This document shows, in pieces, positions 48,275-57,446 of a stretch of DNA of 64,000 nucleotides. Position numbers and translations under genes: made by a program. The DNA is from an uncultured Clostridia bacterium (GTDB taxonomy: Bacteria > Bacillota > Clostridia > Oscillospirales > Oscillospiraceae). The stretch spans positions 16,797-80,796 of the forward strand of contig CALADI010000016.1 in assembly GCA_937890525.1 (NCBI GenBank). Direction: 5' to 3'. Under the pieces are notes generated by a model, which ran no database searches, was not told the DNA's origin, and saw only the letters and a list, made by a program, of their open reading frames with translations. Position 1 is the stretch's first letter, and each line of letters opens with the position of its first letter.

Positions 48275-51200
48275 ATGGTTTATCGTATTTTTGTAGAGAA
48301 GAAACCCGCTCTGGCAAAGGAAGCACACGACCTGCTCCACGAGGTCAACGAACTGCTGGGCATCGGCAGCCTCACCGGTGTGCGTGTCATCAACCGCTAT
48401 GATGTGGAGAATATCGACGAAGAACTGTTCCGCTCTGCGGTGAACAATGTGTTCTCTGAGCCTCAGGTGGATCAGGTGTCCACCGAACTGGACGCAGAGG
48501 GCACGGTTTTTGCGGTGGAGTATCTGCCGGGTCAGTTTGACCAGCGGGCGGATTCTGCTGCCCAGTGCATCCAGATCATCTCTCAAGGAGAGCGTCCCGC
48601 CGTCCGCACCGCAAAGGTGTATGTGCTGGAGGGGACTCTCAGCGATGCAGAACTAGCAGCCATCAAGAAGTATGTCATCAATCCTGTGGAAGCAAGAGAA
48701 GCAGCCATGGAAAAGCCGGAGACTCTGGCGGTGTCCTACACCGTGCCGGAGAAGGTGGCCGTGGTGGAGGGCTTCTTGGATCTGGATCGTGCCGGGCTGG
48801 AGGACATGGTGCGCAAGCTGGGGCTTGCCATGGATGCAGATGACATCGCCTTCTGCCAGCAGTATTTCCGCAGCGAAAACCGCTGCCCCACCATCACCGA
48901 GATCCGCATGATCGATACCTATTGGTCCGATCATTGCCGCCATACCACCTTCAACACCACCATCGACGAGGTGAAGTTCGCCGATCCTCTGCTGCAAAGC
49001 GCCTATGAGGAGTATCTTCAGACCCGTCAGGAACTGGGACGGACCAAGCCCATCAACCTGATGGACATCGGCACGCTGGCAGGCAAGTATCTGCGGAAAA
49101 ACGGGTATCTGGCAAAGCTGGACGAGTCTGAGGAGATCAACGCCTGCACCGTGCACATGACGGTGACGGTGGACGGCGAGGAGCAGCCTTGGCTGCTGCT
49201 GTTCAAGAACGAGACTCACAACCACCCCACGGAGATCGAGCCTTTCGGCGGTGCAGCTACCTGTATTGGCGGCGCCATCCGTGACCCTCTGGCCAGCCGT
49301 GCCTATGTCTACGGCGCTATGCGTGTTACCGGTGCGGCAGATCCCCTCAAGAGCGTGGCTGAGACCATGCCCGGCAAGCTGCCCCAGAGAAAGATCGTGA
49401 CCACGGCTGCGGCGGGATACTCCTCCTACGGCAACCAGATCGGTCTGGCTACCGGCATGGTGGACGAACTTTACCACCCCGGCTATGCCGCTAAGCGCAT
49501 GGAGATCGGCGCTGTGGTTGCGGCTGTTCCCGAGGATCATGTCCGCCGGGAAGTCCCTGCTCCCGGGGATCAGGTCATCCTGCTGGGCGGCCGTACCGGT
49601 CGTGACGGCTGCGGCGGCGCTACCGGCTCCTCCAAGAGCCACACCGTAGAATCTCTGGAAAGCTGCGGCGCAGAAGTCCAGAAGGGCAATGCTCCGGAGG
49701 AGCGCAAGCTGCAGCGGCTGTTCCGCAACGGTGAAGCCACCCGGATGATCAAGCGTTGTAACGACTTTGGCGCCGGCGGCGTGTCCGTAGCCATCGGCGA
49801 ACTGGCGGACGGCCTGAACATCGACCTGAACAAGGTGCCCAAGAAGTACGAGGGTCTGGACGGCACCGAACTGGCCATTTCCGAATCTCAGGAGCGCATG
49901 GCTGTGGTTGTGGAAGCCAAGAATGTGGCGCGGTTCTTGGAACTGGCGGCGCAGGAGAATCTGGAGGCTACCCCGGTTGCCGAAGTCACCCGGGAGCCCC
50001 GTCTGGTGATGCATTGGAACGGGGAGACCATCTGCGATGTCAGCAGAGAGTTCCTCAATTCCAACGGCGCAGAGAAGCACATCACGGTGGAGCTGGAGCC
50101 TGCCAGCGAGTATGAGCAGACCATCACCGGCACTTTTGCTCAGAACATGGATCGTGTGGCGCAGGATCTCAACACCTGCTCCAAGCGGGGCTTGTCCGAG
50201 CGGTTCGACGCCACCATCGGCGCAGGCACCGTGCTGATGCCCTTCGGTGGCAAGCACCAGCAGACCCCCATTCAGGCCATGGTCCACAAGGTCAGTCTGG
50301 AAAAGGGACACACCGATGACTGCTCTGTGATGAGCTGGGGCTACAATCCCTTCGTCACCGAGCACAGCCCCTACCACGGGGCATATCTGGCGGTGGTGGA
50401 GTCTGCGGCAAAGCTGATCGCCACCGGCGCAAGCTATGAGGATGTGTATCTGACCTTCCAAGAGTATTTCCACCGTGTGGGTCACGACTCCAAGCGCTGG
50501 AGCCAGCCTGTGGCGGCGCTGCTGGGTGCCTTCAATGCCCAGATGGATCTGAAGATCGCAGCCATCGGCGGCAAGGACTCCATGTCCGGCACCTTTGAGG
50601 ATCTGGATGTTCCTCCCACGCTGGTGTCCTTCGCCGTGACCACGGAGAAGGTGCAGAATATTGTTTCCAATGAGTTTAAGCAGGCTGGGCACACCGTGTG
50701 CCTGTTGAAGCCGGAGTATGACGAGAATGGTCTGCCGGTGGCAGAGTCTCAGCTTGCTCTGTTTGACTATGTGACGGAACTGCTCCGCAGCGGCAAGGCG
50801 GTCAGCGCCTACACCCCCGGCATGGGCGGTGTGGCAGAAGCCGTGATGAAGATGGCCTTCGGCAACGGCTTCGGCTTTGATTTCGACTCCACTCTGACCA
50901 TGGAAGAACTGTTTGGCCTGTGCTACGGCAGCTTCGTGCTGGAAATGTCCGGCGAGGCCGAGGGCAAGGTGCTGGGTCAGATCACCGACCGGGGCGCATT
51001 TACCTATGGCGCAGAGACCGTGGATGCCCGGAAGCTGCAAAAGGAATACGAGGACAAGCTGGAGAGCGTCTACACCTGCAACATTGCCGATGTGTCCACC
51101 CCGGTGGAGAATGTGTCCTATGAAGCTGGGGTGAAGGCTGCGCCTGCGGTCAAGACGGCAAAGCCCAAGGTGCTGATCCCGGTGTTCCCGGGCACCAACT

Positions 51201-51961
51201 GTGAATATGACTCTGCCAAGGCCATGGAGGATGCGGGAGCAGAAGCGGAGATCTTCGTGATCCGCAATCTCACCGCCGACGCCATTGCCGAAAGTGTGGA
51301 GCAGTTTGCCCGCAAGCTCAGCACCTCTCAGATGGTGTTCATCCCCGGCGGCTTCTCCGGCGGCGACGAGCCCGACGGCTCCGGCAAGTTCATCACCGCC
51401 TTCTTCCGCAACGCTGCGGTGAAGGAGCAGGTGGAGAATCTCTTGGAGCGCCGGGATGGTCTGATGCTGGGCATCTGCAACGGCTTCCAGGCTCTCATCA
51501 AGCTGGGCTTGGTTCCCTACGGCAAGATTTTGGACGCAGATGCCGAATTCCCCACCCTGACCCACAATGTCATCGGCAGACACCAGTCCAGACTGGTGCG
51601 CACCAGAGTGGCATCCAACCTCAGCCCGTGGCTGTCCGGCACCAAGGTGGGGGATGTGTTCACTGTGCCCATCTCCCATGGTGAGGGCAGATTCCTTGCC
51701 GATGAGGCGCTGGTGCGGGAGCTGGCTGCCAAGGGTCAGATCGCGACCCAGTATGTGGATCTGGAGGGCAATGCTACCACCGATGTGCATTTCAATCCCA
51801 ATGGCTCCATCTTCGCCATCGAGGGCATCACCTCTCCCGACGGCCGTGTTCTGGGTAAGATGGGTCACTCCGAGCGCAAGGGCAACGGCCTGTACAAGAA
51901 TGTGCCCGGCGAATTCGACATGAAGCTGTTCGAGTCCGCTGTCCGCTATTTCAAAGGATAA
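48275..51961 (+). CDS. purL: FGAM synthase, large single-chain form
   Basis: This 1228-residue protein makes formylglycinamidine ribonucleotide and contains both synthetase and glutaminase domains in one chain, as in the clostridial clade of large PurL. Motifs include DTYWSDHCRHTTFNT (about 210-224), FKNETHNHPTEIEPFGGAAT (the phosphate and Mg site) and the C-terminal class I amidotransferase with FPGTNCEYD, a nucleophile Cys in LGICNGFQAL (near 1072) and GEGRF. No separate purS or purQ is needed or present. Its 3' end overlaps the convergent bofA by 11 bases. Confidence 0.97.
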   Translation: MVYRIFVEKKPALAKEAHDLLHEVNELLGIGSLTGVRVINRYDVENIDEELFRSAVNNVFSEPQVDQVSTELDAEGTVFAVEYLPGQFDQRADSAAQCIQIISQGERPAVRTAKVYVLEGTLSDAELAAIKKYVINPVEAREAAMEKPETLAVSYTVPEKVAVVEGFLDLDRAGLEDMVRKLGLAMDADDIAFCQQYFRSENRCPTITEIRMIDTYWSDHCRHTTFNTTIDEVKFADPLLQSAYEEYLQTRQELGRTKPINLMDIGTLAGKYLRKNGYLAKLDESEEINACTVHMTVTVDGEEQPWLLLFKNETHNHPTEIEPFGGAATCIGGAIRDPLASRAYVYGAMRVTGAADPLKSVAETMPGKLPQRKIVTTAAAGYSSYGNQIGLATGMVDELYHPGYAAKRMEIGAVVAAVPEDHVRREVPAPGDQVILLGGRTGRDGCGGATGSSKSHTVESLESCGAEVQKGNAPEERKLQRLFRNGEATRMIKRCNDFGAGGVSVAIGELADGLNIDLNKVPKKYEGLDGTELAISESQERMAVVVEAKNVARFLELAAQENLEATPVAEVTREPRLVMHWNGETICDVSREFLNSNGAEKHITVELEPASEYEQTITGTFAQNMDRVAQDLNTCSKRGLSERFDATIGAGTVLMPFGGKHQQTPIQAMVHKVSLEKGHTDDCSVMSWGYNPFVTEHSPYHGAYLAVVESAAKLIATGASYEDVYLTFQEYFHRVGHDSKRWSQPVAALLGAFNAQMDLKIAAIGGKDSMSGTFEDLDVPPTLVSFAVTTEKVQNIVSNEFKQAGHTVCLLKPEYDENGLPVAESQLALFDYVTELLRSGKAVSAYTPGMGGVAEAVMKMAFGNGFGFDFDSTLTMEELFGLCYGSFVLEMSGEAEGKVLGQITDRGAFTYGAETVDARKLQKEYEDKLESVYTCNIADVSTPVENVSYEAGVKAAPAVKTAKPKVLIPVFPGTNCEYDSAKAMEDAGAEAEIFVIRNLTADAIAESVEQFARKLSTSQMVFIPGGFSGGDEPDGSGKFITAFFRNAAVKEQVENLLERRDGLMLGICNGFQALIKLGLVPYGKILDADAEFPTLTHNVIGRHQSRLVRTRVASNLSPWLSGTKVGDVFTVPISHGEGRFLADEALVRELAAKGQIATQYVDLEGNATTDVHFNPNGSIFAIEGITSPDGRVLGKMGHSERKGNGLYKNVPGEFDMKLFESAVRYFKG

Positions 51962-52205
51962 ACGGGATCAAGGTCAGCAGAATGATCCCCGGTACGCCGA
52001 GAAAGCCGACGATGCAGGCGGTCACGAAGTTGATGGGATAGAAGATTCCCGTGAACCCGGAGATCAGATTCAGCAGCCATAGGCAGGCGAATCCGGCAAG
52101 GGAATTGATTGCCAGCTTCCAGATCCACTTCACCTGAGCGGCGCACAGCCGCAGGAAGCCGAAGATCAGCCCGGCGGGGATCAACAGTCTGAGAAAATTT
52201 TCCAT
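51951..52205 (-). CDS. bofA: BofA-family sigma-K processing inhibitor
   Basis: BofA inhibits the SpoIVFB protease that activates sigma-K during sporulation. The 84-residue protein matches the family length and has two or three helices, with NSLAGFACLWLLN and the PINFVTACIVGFLGVPGIILL segment typical of the family. ATG 52205 has GGAGG 5 bases upstream; the longer frame is not needed. A TTGACA at 52306-52311 (minus strand) could be part of its promoter, but sporulation genes often use sigma-E and I do not see a clear sigma-E site. It converges on and overlaps purL. Confidence 0.88.
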   Translation of the reverse strand: MENFLRLLIPAGLIFGFLRLCAAQVKWIWKLAINSLAGFACLWLLNLISGFTGIFYPINFVTACIVGFLGVPGIILLTLIPFIL

Positions 52206-52534
52206 AGTATCCTCCGTATGAAATGGCGTTGACCGGGGTAAGATAGCATCGGACGGAAGCACACAGGTACAAGCCATATGACGATATTGCGTACATGAGT
52301 GATTCTGTCAAGTGTGTCTTACGGCGGCCGCGTAAAGATGCGAATAGGCGGGGGATATCACCCGCCGGTACATCATAGGATATTTTCCCGACGAAATCCC
52401 AAGAAACCACTCCCCATAGGAATCATCCCCCGTCTGTCATGGGTGCATCCGCTCCCACGGCAGGCGGGGGATCTGCCGTTTATGAAAGCCCCGGCTGCGC
52501 CAGAGATTTCCTTGTATGATGGAAGGAAATCGGG
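52206..52534. other. Intergenic region with strong hairpins
   Basis: No gene is supported here. It contains a 6-bp-stem hairpin (52347-52352 with 52361-52366) and a 12-bp stem (52425-52436 with 52461-52472, one wobble pair) with an inner TGGG/CCCA hairpin. GGCGGGGGAT occurs at 52347-52356 and again at 52463-52472. No T run follows, so these are not simple terminators. Confidence 0.5.
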
Positions 52535-52563
52535 TTGTCTGCCGGGGGAAACTGTGCTATAAT
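52535..52563 (+). promoter_or_regulatory. Promoter of dnaD-dnaI-gph-yfbR
   Basis: TTGTCT (52535-52540) and TATAAT (52558-52563) have a 17-base spacer, and TG upstream makes an extended -10. Confidence 0.8.
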
Positions 52564-52605
52564 GTTATGACTTGACGAAAACAAAGGAAATGGGAAGGTG
52601 ACGAG

Positions 52606-53487
52606 ATGACTGTAACGGAGTTGAATCTGCCCCGGGAGGATGTCAGAAAGCTTCTGGCCGCCTCCAGCGGTGATGCAGCCATGCTCTATATGTACATACG
52701 CTGCGGTAATGACCCCTGCGAGGCGGAGACTGCGCTGGGGATGAACGGGGTGCGCTTCGGCTGTGCCAGCGCTACGCTGCGCCAGTTGGGATTGTGGCCT
52801 ACGGAGAAGCAGACCATGATCCACTGCGGCGAGCGCCCCAACTATTCTGAGCGGGATGTGACCGAGGCAGTGGAGTCGGACGGTACCTTCCGTTCGCTGT
52901 ACGGGGAAGTCCAGCGGGTGCTGGGCAAGACCCTGAATACCGAGGAGCTGAAGATCCTGCTGGGGTTCACTCGCTATCTGGGTCTGCCCCCGGATGTGAT
53001 CTCCGTGCTGGTGAATTACTGCAAGGATCGGCTTCGCCAGCGGGGAAGCAACCGCAATCCCTCGCTGCGTACCATCGAGAAAGAGGCCTATGCATGGGCA
53101 GAGCGGGGCATCGACACCATGGAGGAGGCGGCAGCCTTTATCCAGAACCAGAATGTGTACAACAGCTCCATGGCGCACATCAAGCATCTGGTTCAGATTC
53201 GGGGACGGCGTCTGACTGCCGCAGAGGAGCGCTATGCCCAGAGCTGGGCGCAGATGGGCTTTGACGATGCGGCCATTACCATGGCCTATGAGCGCACCTG
53301 CATCAATACCGGCGGACTGAAGTGGCCCTATATGAACAGCATCCTCAAGCGTTGGCACGAGGCGGGACTGCACACCGCCGAGCAGATCGAAGCCGGCGAC
53401 CGGGGCAAGGCACCGGTAAAGCAGGAGCGCCGGGAGCTGGATGAGGATGAGCTGGCGGCCATCGCCAGAATGATGCGGGAGGAATGA
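52606..53487 (+). CDS. dnaD: DnaD-domain primosome protein
   Basis: DnaD helps load the replicative helicase in Bacillota. The 293-residue protein has an N-terminal winged-helix-like region (about 1-75) and two copies of the DnaD/DnaB_2 C-terminal domain: one at about 115-185 ending in TIEKEAYAWAERGI, and one at about 210-265 with MGFDDAAITMAYERTC and LKWPYMNSILKRWHEAG. It lies four bases before the helicase-loader ATPase gene, as in many Clostridia. Confidence 0.9.
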   Translation: MTVTELNLPREDVRKLLAASSGDAAMLYMYIRCGNDPCEAETALGMNGVRFGCASATLRQLGLWPTEKQTMIHCGERPNYSERDVTEAVESDGTFRSLYGEVQRVLGKTLNTEELKILLGFTRYLGLPPDVISVLVNYCKDRLRQRGSNRNPSLRTIEKEAYAWAERGIDTMEEAAAFIQNQNVYNSSMAHIKHLVQIRGRRLTAAEERYAQSWAQMGFDDAAITMAYERTCINTGGLKWPYMNSILKRWHEAGLHTAEQIEAGDRGKAPVKQERRELDEDELAAIARMMREE

Positions 53488-53490
53488 TCC

Positions 53491-54468
53491 ATGGCATATA
53501 GTTCGGAAGTGGTACGCAGGGCGCGGGAGCGTCTGGCTCAGGCCAAGGAAGACCGGGACCGGGAAAACCGAGCCCATCTGGAGCAGGCGTATCAGACTGC
53601 TCCCAGACTCAAAGAGATCGATCGGCAGCTTCGTGTGACCATGGCCAAGGCGGTTCAGTCCGTATTTGCCGGAGGGGACGCCCAAGCGCTGATGGAGCAG
53701 GCAAAAAATGAGAACCTGTCGCTTCAGCAGGAGCGCCAATGGATCTTAGATACCACCTTTGAGGAGGGATTTCTGGACGAAACCCCCATCTGCCCCGTGT
53801 GCGGGGGCAGCGGCTATGTGGGCAGCACCATGTGCGAATGCTTACAGGAACTTTGCCGTCAGGAGCAGAAGAAGGAACTGACCTTCCTCAGCGCCGGGCG
53901 GGAGAGTTTTGACCAGTTTCGGCTGGATTACTACCCGGATAAAATCGACCCCCGGCTGGGGATCTCCCCCCGGGTGGTGATGGAAAAGACCTACCAGACC
54001 TGCCGCAGATATGCCCACGGCTTCGGCATGAAGTCGGGAAATCTGCTGTTTTCCGGCAATACCGGCCTGGGGAAAACCTATCTGTCCGCCTGTATCGCCA
54101 GAACCGTGGCGGATCGGGGGTTCAGTGTGGTGTACGAGAGTGCGGGACACCTGTTTGCCTGCCTGGAGCGGGCAAGGTTTGACGCCACCGACGCCAACCG
54201 TGCCGCAGCGGCAAAATACGACGCCTGCGATCTGCTCATCATCGACGATCTGGGCACGGAGCTGGCAGGGCAGTTTGTGACGGCATCGCTGTACAGCCTC
54301 ATCAATGACCGGCTTCTCGGCTCCAAGCCCACCATCATTTCCACCAATTTGACGGTGGATGAATTGTGCAGCCGGTACAATCCCCAGATCGCTTCCCGAC
54401 TGCGGGGGAGCTACCGCCGGGTAGCGTTTGTGGGGGATGACATTCGTTTGCTGAAGAATCGAGGGTAA
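53491..54468 (+). CDS. dnaI: DnaI/DnaC-type helicase loader ATPase
   Basis: This 325-residue AAA+ ATPase probably loads the DnaB-family helicase with the DnaD protein encoded upstream. A coiled N-terminal region is followed by a four-Cys zinc site (C101, C104, C115, C117), Walker A GNTGLGKT at 189-196, Walker B LLIIDDLGTE near 254 and a sensor segment IISTNL. The family also includes transposon IstB proteins, but the zinc site and pairing with dnaD fit the replication role. Confidence 0.9.
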   Translation: MAYSSEVVRRARERLAQAKEDRDRENRAHLEQAYQTAPRLKEIDRQLRVTMAKAVQSVFAGGDAQALMEQAKNENLSLQQERQWILDTTFEEGFLDETPICPVCGGSGYVGSTMCECLQELCRQEQKKELTFLSAGRESFDQFRLDYYPDKIDPRLGISPRVVMEKTYQTCRRYAHGFGMKSGNLLFSGNTGLGKTYLSACIARTVADRGFSVVYESAGHLFACLERARFDATDANRAAAAKYDACDLLIIDDLGTELAGQFVTASLYSLINDRLLGSKPTIISTNLTVDELCSRYNPQIASRLRGSYRRVAFVGDDIRLLKNRG

Positions 54469-54469
54469 T

Positions 54470-55126
54470 ATGAAGCATAGGGGAATCATTTGGGATCTGG
54501 ACGGAACACTGCTTGACACCTTGGAGGATCTGATGGATGCGACCAACCATGCGCTGGTCGTCTTCGGCTGTCCCACCCGGAGCAAGGAGGAGATCCGCCG
54601 CTTTGTGGGGAACGGGGCTGAATTGCTGATCCGCCGGGCGCTGCCGGGGAAACCCAATGACCCGGATCCCATGCAGGTGCTTGCCTGCTTCCGGGAATAC
54701 TATGACGCCCATTGCCGGGTCAAGACAGCCCCCTATCCCGGGATCATGGAGCTGCTGCGGGGGCTGAAGGAGCAGGGGTATGCTATGGCGGTGGTGTCCA
54801 ACAAGCCGGACTCTGCGGTGAAGATCCTCTGCGACGATCATTTCCCGGGACTGTTCTGCGCCGTCACCGGGGAGGTGGACGGCTGCCCTCGCAAGCCTGC
54901 GCCGGATCTGGTGTTCCGGGCGGTGAGAGCGCTTGGGCTGGAATGTGGGGACTGTGTCTATGTGGGCGACAGCGAGGTGGATGTTCATACGGCACGCAAT
55001 GCGGACATGGACTGCATCAGCGTGGTGTGGGGCTTCCGTGACCGGGATTTCCTGCGGGAGCAGGGGGCTGAGCATCTGTGCCAAAGTCCGGCGGATTTTC
55101 CGGGACTGCTGAAGGAAATGGAGTAA
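54470..55126 (+). CDS. gph: HAD-family phosphatase, phosphoglycolate phosphatase-like
   Basis: This 218-residue HAD hydrolase has the nucleophile motif WDLDGTLLDT (about 8-17; the two Asp residues), motif II VVSNKP, the Lys in KPAPDL and the acidic pair in VGDSEVD. It has the helical cap typical of Gph/PpaX proteins. The exact substrate could be phosphoglycolate or pyrophosphate. The ATG lies one base after the dnaI stop, so they are co-translated. Confidence 0.85.
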   Translation: MKHRGIIWDLDGTLLDTLEDLMDATNHALVVFGCPTRSKEEIRRFVGNGAELLIRRALPGKPNDPDPMQVLACFREYYDAHCRVKTAPYPGIMELLRGLKEQGYAMAVVSNKPDSAVKILCDDHFPGLFCAVTGEVDGCPRKPAPDLVFRAVRALGLECGDCVYVGDSEVDVHTARNADMDCISVVWGFRDRDFLREQGAEHLCQSPADFPGLLKEME

Positions 55127-55132
55127 GAGAAC

Positions 55133-55711
55133 ATGGCCAATGAATTCTATGCCCTGATGGGCAGAATGCGCTATATCACCCGGTGGGGGCTGATGCGGAA
55201 CACTTTTTCGGAGAATATCTCTGAACACAGCCATCAAGTGGCGGTGCTGGCCCATGCGCTGGCGCTGATCCGGCGGGAGATCTTGGGACTGGAAGGACCG
55301 GATCCCGACCGGTGCGCTACGGCGGCGCTGTATCACGATGCATCGGAGATCCTCACGGGAGATCTGCCTACTCCCATCAAGTATTACAATCCCCAGATCC
55401 GTCAGGCCTACAAGCAGGTGGAGCGGATCTCCGGGGAGAAGCTGCTGACCATGCTTCCCCAGCAGCTTCGTGATGCCTACCGCCATCTGGTGCTGGAGGA
55501 TGACGAGACGGTGAACCCCATCGTAAAGGCGGCGGACAAGCTGTCGGCATACATCAAATGCGTGGAGGAGCAGAAAGCGGGGAATTCGGAGTTCGACTCC
55601 GCCGCCAAGCAGACCATGGATGCCATGGTGCAGATGCACCTGCCGGAATTGGATTGGTTCATCCGGGAGTGCCTTGGTGCGTTCAGCAAGAATCTGGACG
55701 AGTTGGATTGA
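55133..55711 (+). CDS. yfbR: YfbR-like 5'-deoxynucleotidase
   Basis: This 192-residue HD-domain phosphohydrolase removes phosphate from deoxynucleoside monophosphates in known members. It has FYALMGRMRYITRWGLMRN at the start, the metal-binding His in SEHSHQVAVLAH and HD in LYHDASEILTGDLPTP, both family signatures. It ends the dnaD operon before a terminator and may control nucleotide pools near replication genes. Confidence 0.92.
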   Translation: MANEFYALMGRMRYITRWGLMRNTFSENISEHSHQVAVLAHALALIRREILGLEGPDPDRCATAALYHDASEILTGDLPTPIKYYNPQIRQAYKQVERISGEKLLTMLPQQLRDAYRHLVLEDDETVNPIVKAADKLSAYIKCVEEQKAGNSEFDSAAKQTMDAMVQMHLPELDWFIRECLGAFSKNLDELD

Positions 55712-55734
55712 ACCGCCTGTTTCAACAAAAGCAC

Positions 55735-55764
55735 AAAGCCGTGGGAGTTACCCACGGCTTTTGG
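55735..55764 (+). terminator. Terminator of the dnaD operon
   Basis: AAAGCCGTGGG (55735-55745) pairs with CCCACGGCTTT (55751-55761), then T. Confidence 0.85.
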
Positions 55765-55887
55765 CGTATACGGCGGTAAGTGTAAACATTGTTTGAAATC
55801 TGTATCCCATCCTTGTTTTTATCGAGGATACATGATACACTAATAAAGAATTTGACCCGGAAAACCGGAGAAAAGGGGAATCGACAA

Positions 55888-57387
55888 ATGAAATGTAATG
55901 AATGCGGCGCCGAGCTGGAAGAGGGCGTGATCATCTGCCCCGCCTGCGGCAAGGAGAACATTCCGCAGACCGAGGAGGTTCCTGCCCAGCAGCCTGAGCA
56001 GCAGACCGAAGAGACTGAGCAGGAAACTGCCGTGGCACAGCCTGAGCAGACGGATGATGTGCTGCCTGAGCATGAGACTGCATCGGAGCAGCCGGAGCAG
56101 AAGCAGAAACTCAGCGGCGGTAAGATCGCTCTGCTGGTGATCTTGGCAGTTGCCGCCATTGCGGTAGTCGCTGCGCTGATCGTGGGCGGCTTCTCCGGTG
56201 GCAAAGACAACCCAGAGACCACCGCTCCCACCACCCAGACCACGCCGCAGGAGACCACAGCGCCCACCATTCCTGAGGATGGAAACCCGGACGATGTGAC
56301 CTGCAAGGGCACCTACACCGCTGAGGGTGAAGAACTGACGAAGCAGATGGATCAGGTGGTTGCCACCCTGGAGGGGGAGGAACTGACCAACGGAGAGCTT
56401 CAGGTATTCTACTGGATGCAGTTCTACGACTTCATGCAGACCTATGGTCAGTACGCACCCATGTTTGGGCTGGATATGAACACCCCCATGGATATGCAGA
56501 AGAGCATGGATCAGGAGCTGACATGGCAGCAGTTCTTCCTGCGGGAGGCGCTGAACTCTTGGAGAAACTACAAGGCGCTCTCTCTGAAGGCAGAGGAAGA
56601 GGGCTTCGCCATGGATGCTGAGCTGACCAAGCGCCTGCAGCAGCTGCCGCAGGATCTGGAAGCTACCGCTCAGAAGGCGGGCTTCGAGAGTGTGGAAGCG
56701 ATGATCCAGTCGGATATGGGCCCCGGTGCTACATTCTCCGATTACGAGGCCTATATGAACGACTACTACAAGGGATTCTCCTTCTATGGTCACAATGTGG
56801 ATAAGATCCAAGTGTCGGACGAGGATGTGGCGGCCTTCTTTGAAGAACACGCACAGGAATACAACGAAAAGGGTCTGAAGAAGGACGAGACAAAGACGGT
56901 GGATGTGCGCCATATTCTGGTGAAGCCCGAGGGCGGCACCACGGATGACAGCGGCAAGACCACCTATTCCGACGAGGAATGGGCAGCCTGCGAGAAGAAG
57001 GCACAGGAGATCCTGGACGAGTATCTGGCGGGGGATCAGACCGAGGAGCGGTTTGCAGAACTTGCAACCAAGTATTCTGAGGATCCCGGCTCGGCGTCCA
57101 AGGGCGGATTGTACACCGATGTCTACAAGGGACAGATGGTGGCACCTTTTGAGGAGTGGTCTTTCGACGATGCACGCAAGGCGGGAGACTATGGTCTGGT
57201 CAAGACGGACTATGGCTACCATGTGATGCACTATGTGGACAGCCGTCTGGTGTGGTATACCACTGCCAAGAAGGATCTGCTGGTGGAGAAGGGCAATGAA
57301 TTCCTTCAGAGCGTGGTGGATGACTACGCCTATGAGGTGGATTACAGCGCCATTGCTCTGGGTCTGGCAAATCTGACCAAGGAGTAA
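55888..57387 (+). CDS. PpiC-type peptidylprolyl isomerase with zinc ribbon
   Basis: This 499-residue protein begins with a zinc ribbon (MKCNECGAEL...CPACGKEN; two CxxC pairs), followed by a Glu/Gln-rich linker, a transmembrane helix (about 78-105) and a large outer part. Residues about 140-330 resemble a SurA/PrsA N-terminal helper region, and a rotamase domain (about 330-450) has VDVRHILVKPE and the SEDPGSASKGGLY loop. It probably folds secreted proteins, PrsA-like, but is held by a helix rather than lipid. ATG 55888 has an AAGGGG site; the frame upstream has none. Confidence 0.9.
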   Translation: MKCNECGAELEEGVIICPACGKENIPQTEEVPAQQPEQQTEETEQETAVAQPEQTDDVLPEHETASEQPEQKQKLSGGKIALLVILAVAAIAVVAALIVGGFSGGKDNPETTAPTTQTTPQETTAPTIPEDGNPDDVTCKGTYTAEGEELTKQMDQVVATLEGEELTNGELQVFYWMQFYDFMQTYGQYAPMFGLDMNTPMDMQKSMDQELTWQQFFLREALNSWRNYKALSLKAEEEGFAMDAELTKRLQQLPQDLEATAQKAGFESVEAMIQSDMGPGATFSDYEAYMNDYYKGFSFYGHNVDKIQVSDEDVAAFFEEHAQEYNEKGLKKDETKTVDVRHILVKPEGGTTDDSGKTTYSDEEWAACEKKAQEILDEYLAGDQTEERFAELATKYSEDPGSASKGGLYTDVYKGQMVAPFEEWSFDDARKAGDYGLVKTDYGYHVMHYVDSRLVWYTTAKKDLLVEKGNEFLQSVVDDYAYEVDYSAIALGLANLTKE

Positions 57388-57392
57388 AATTC

Positions 57393-57424
57393 ACGGGGTA
57401 TATCTGCGGATATACCCCGTTTTT
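57393..57424 (+). terminator. Terminator of the foldase gene
   Basis: ACGGGGTATATC (57393-57404) pairs with GATATACCCCGT (57409-57420), then TTTT. Confidence 0.9.
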
Positions 57425-57446
57425 ACCAAACAAAGGAGGATGCAAC

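Noticed and set aside
48653..51868. Long minus-strand open frame opposite purL
   Set aside because: Antisense shadow of a well-conserved enzyme, with low-complexity His/Leu/Gly-rich product and no initiation signals.
52206..52605. RNase P, tmRNA, SRP or 6S RNA in the gap between bofA and dnaD
   Set aside because: I looked for their conserved cores by eye on both strands and did not find them; only unassigned hairpins are present.
53491..54468. Assigning the AAA+ protein to an IstB transposon helper
   Set aside because: There is no transposase nearby, it has a zinc site, and it is paired with dnaD, which fits a replication helicase loader.
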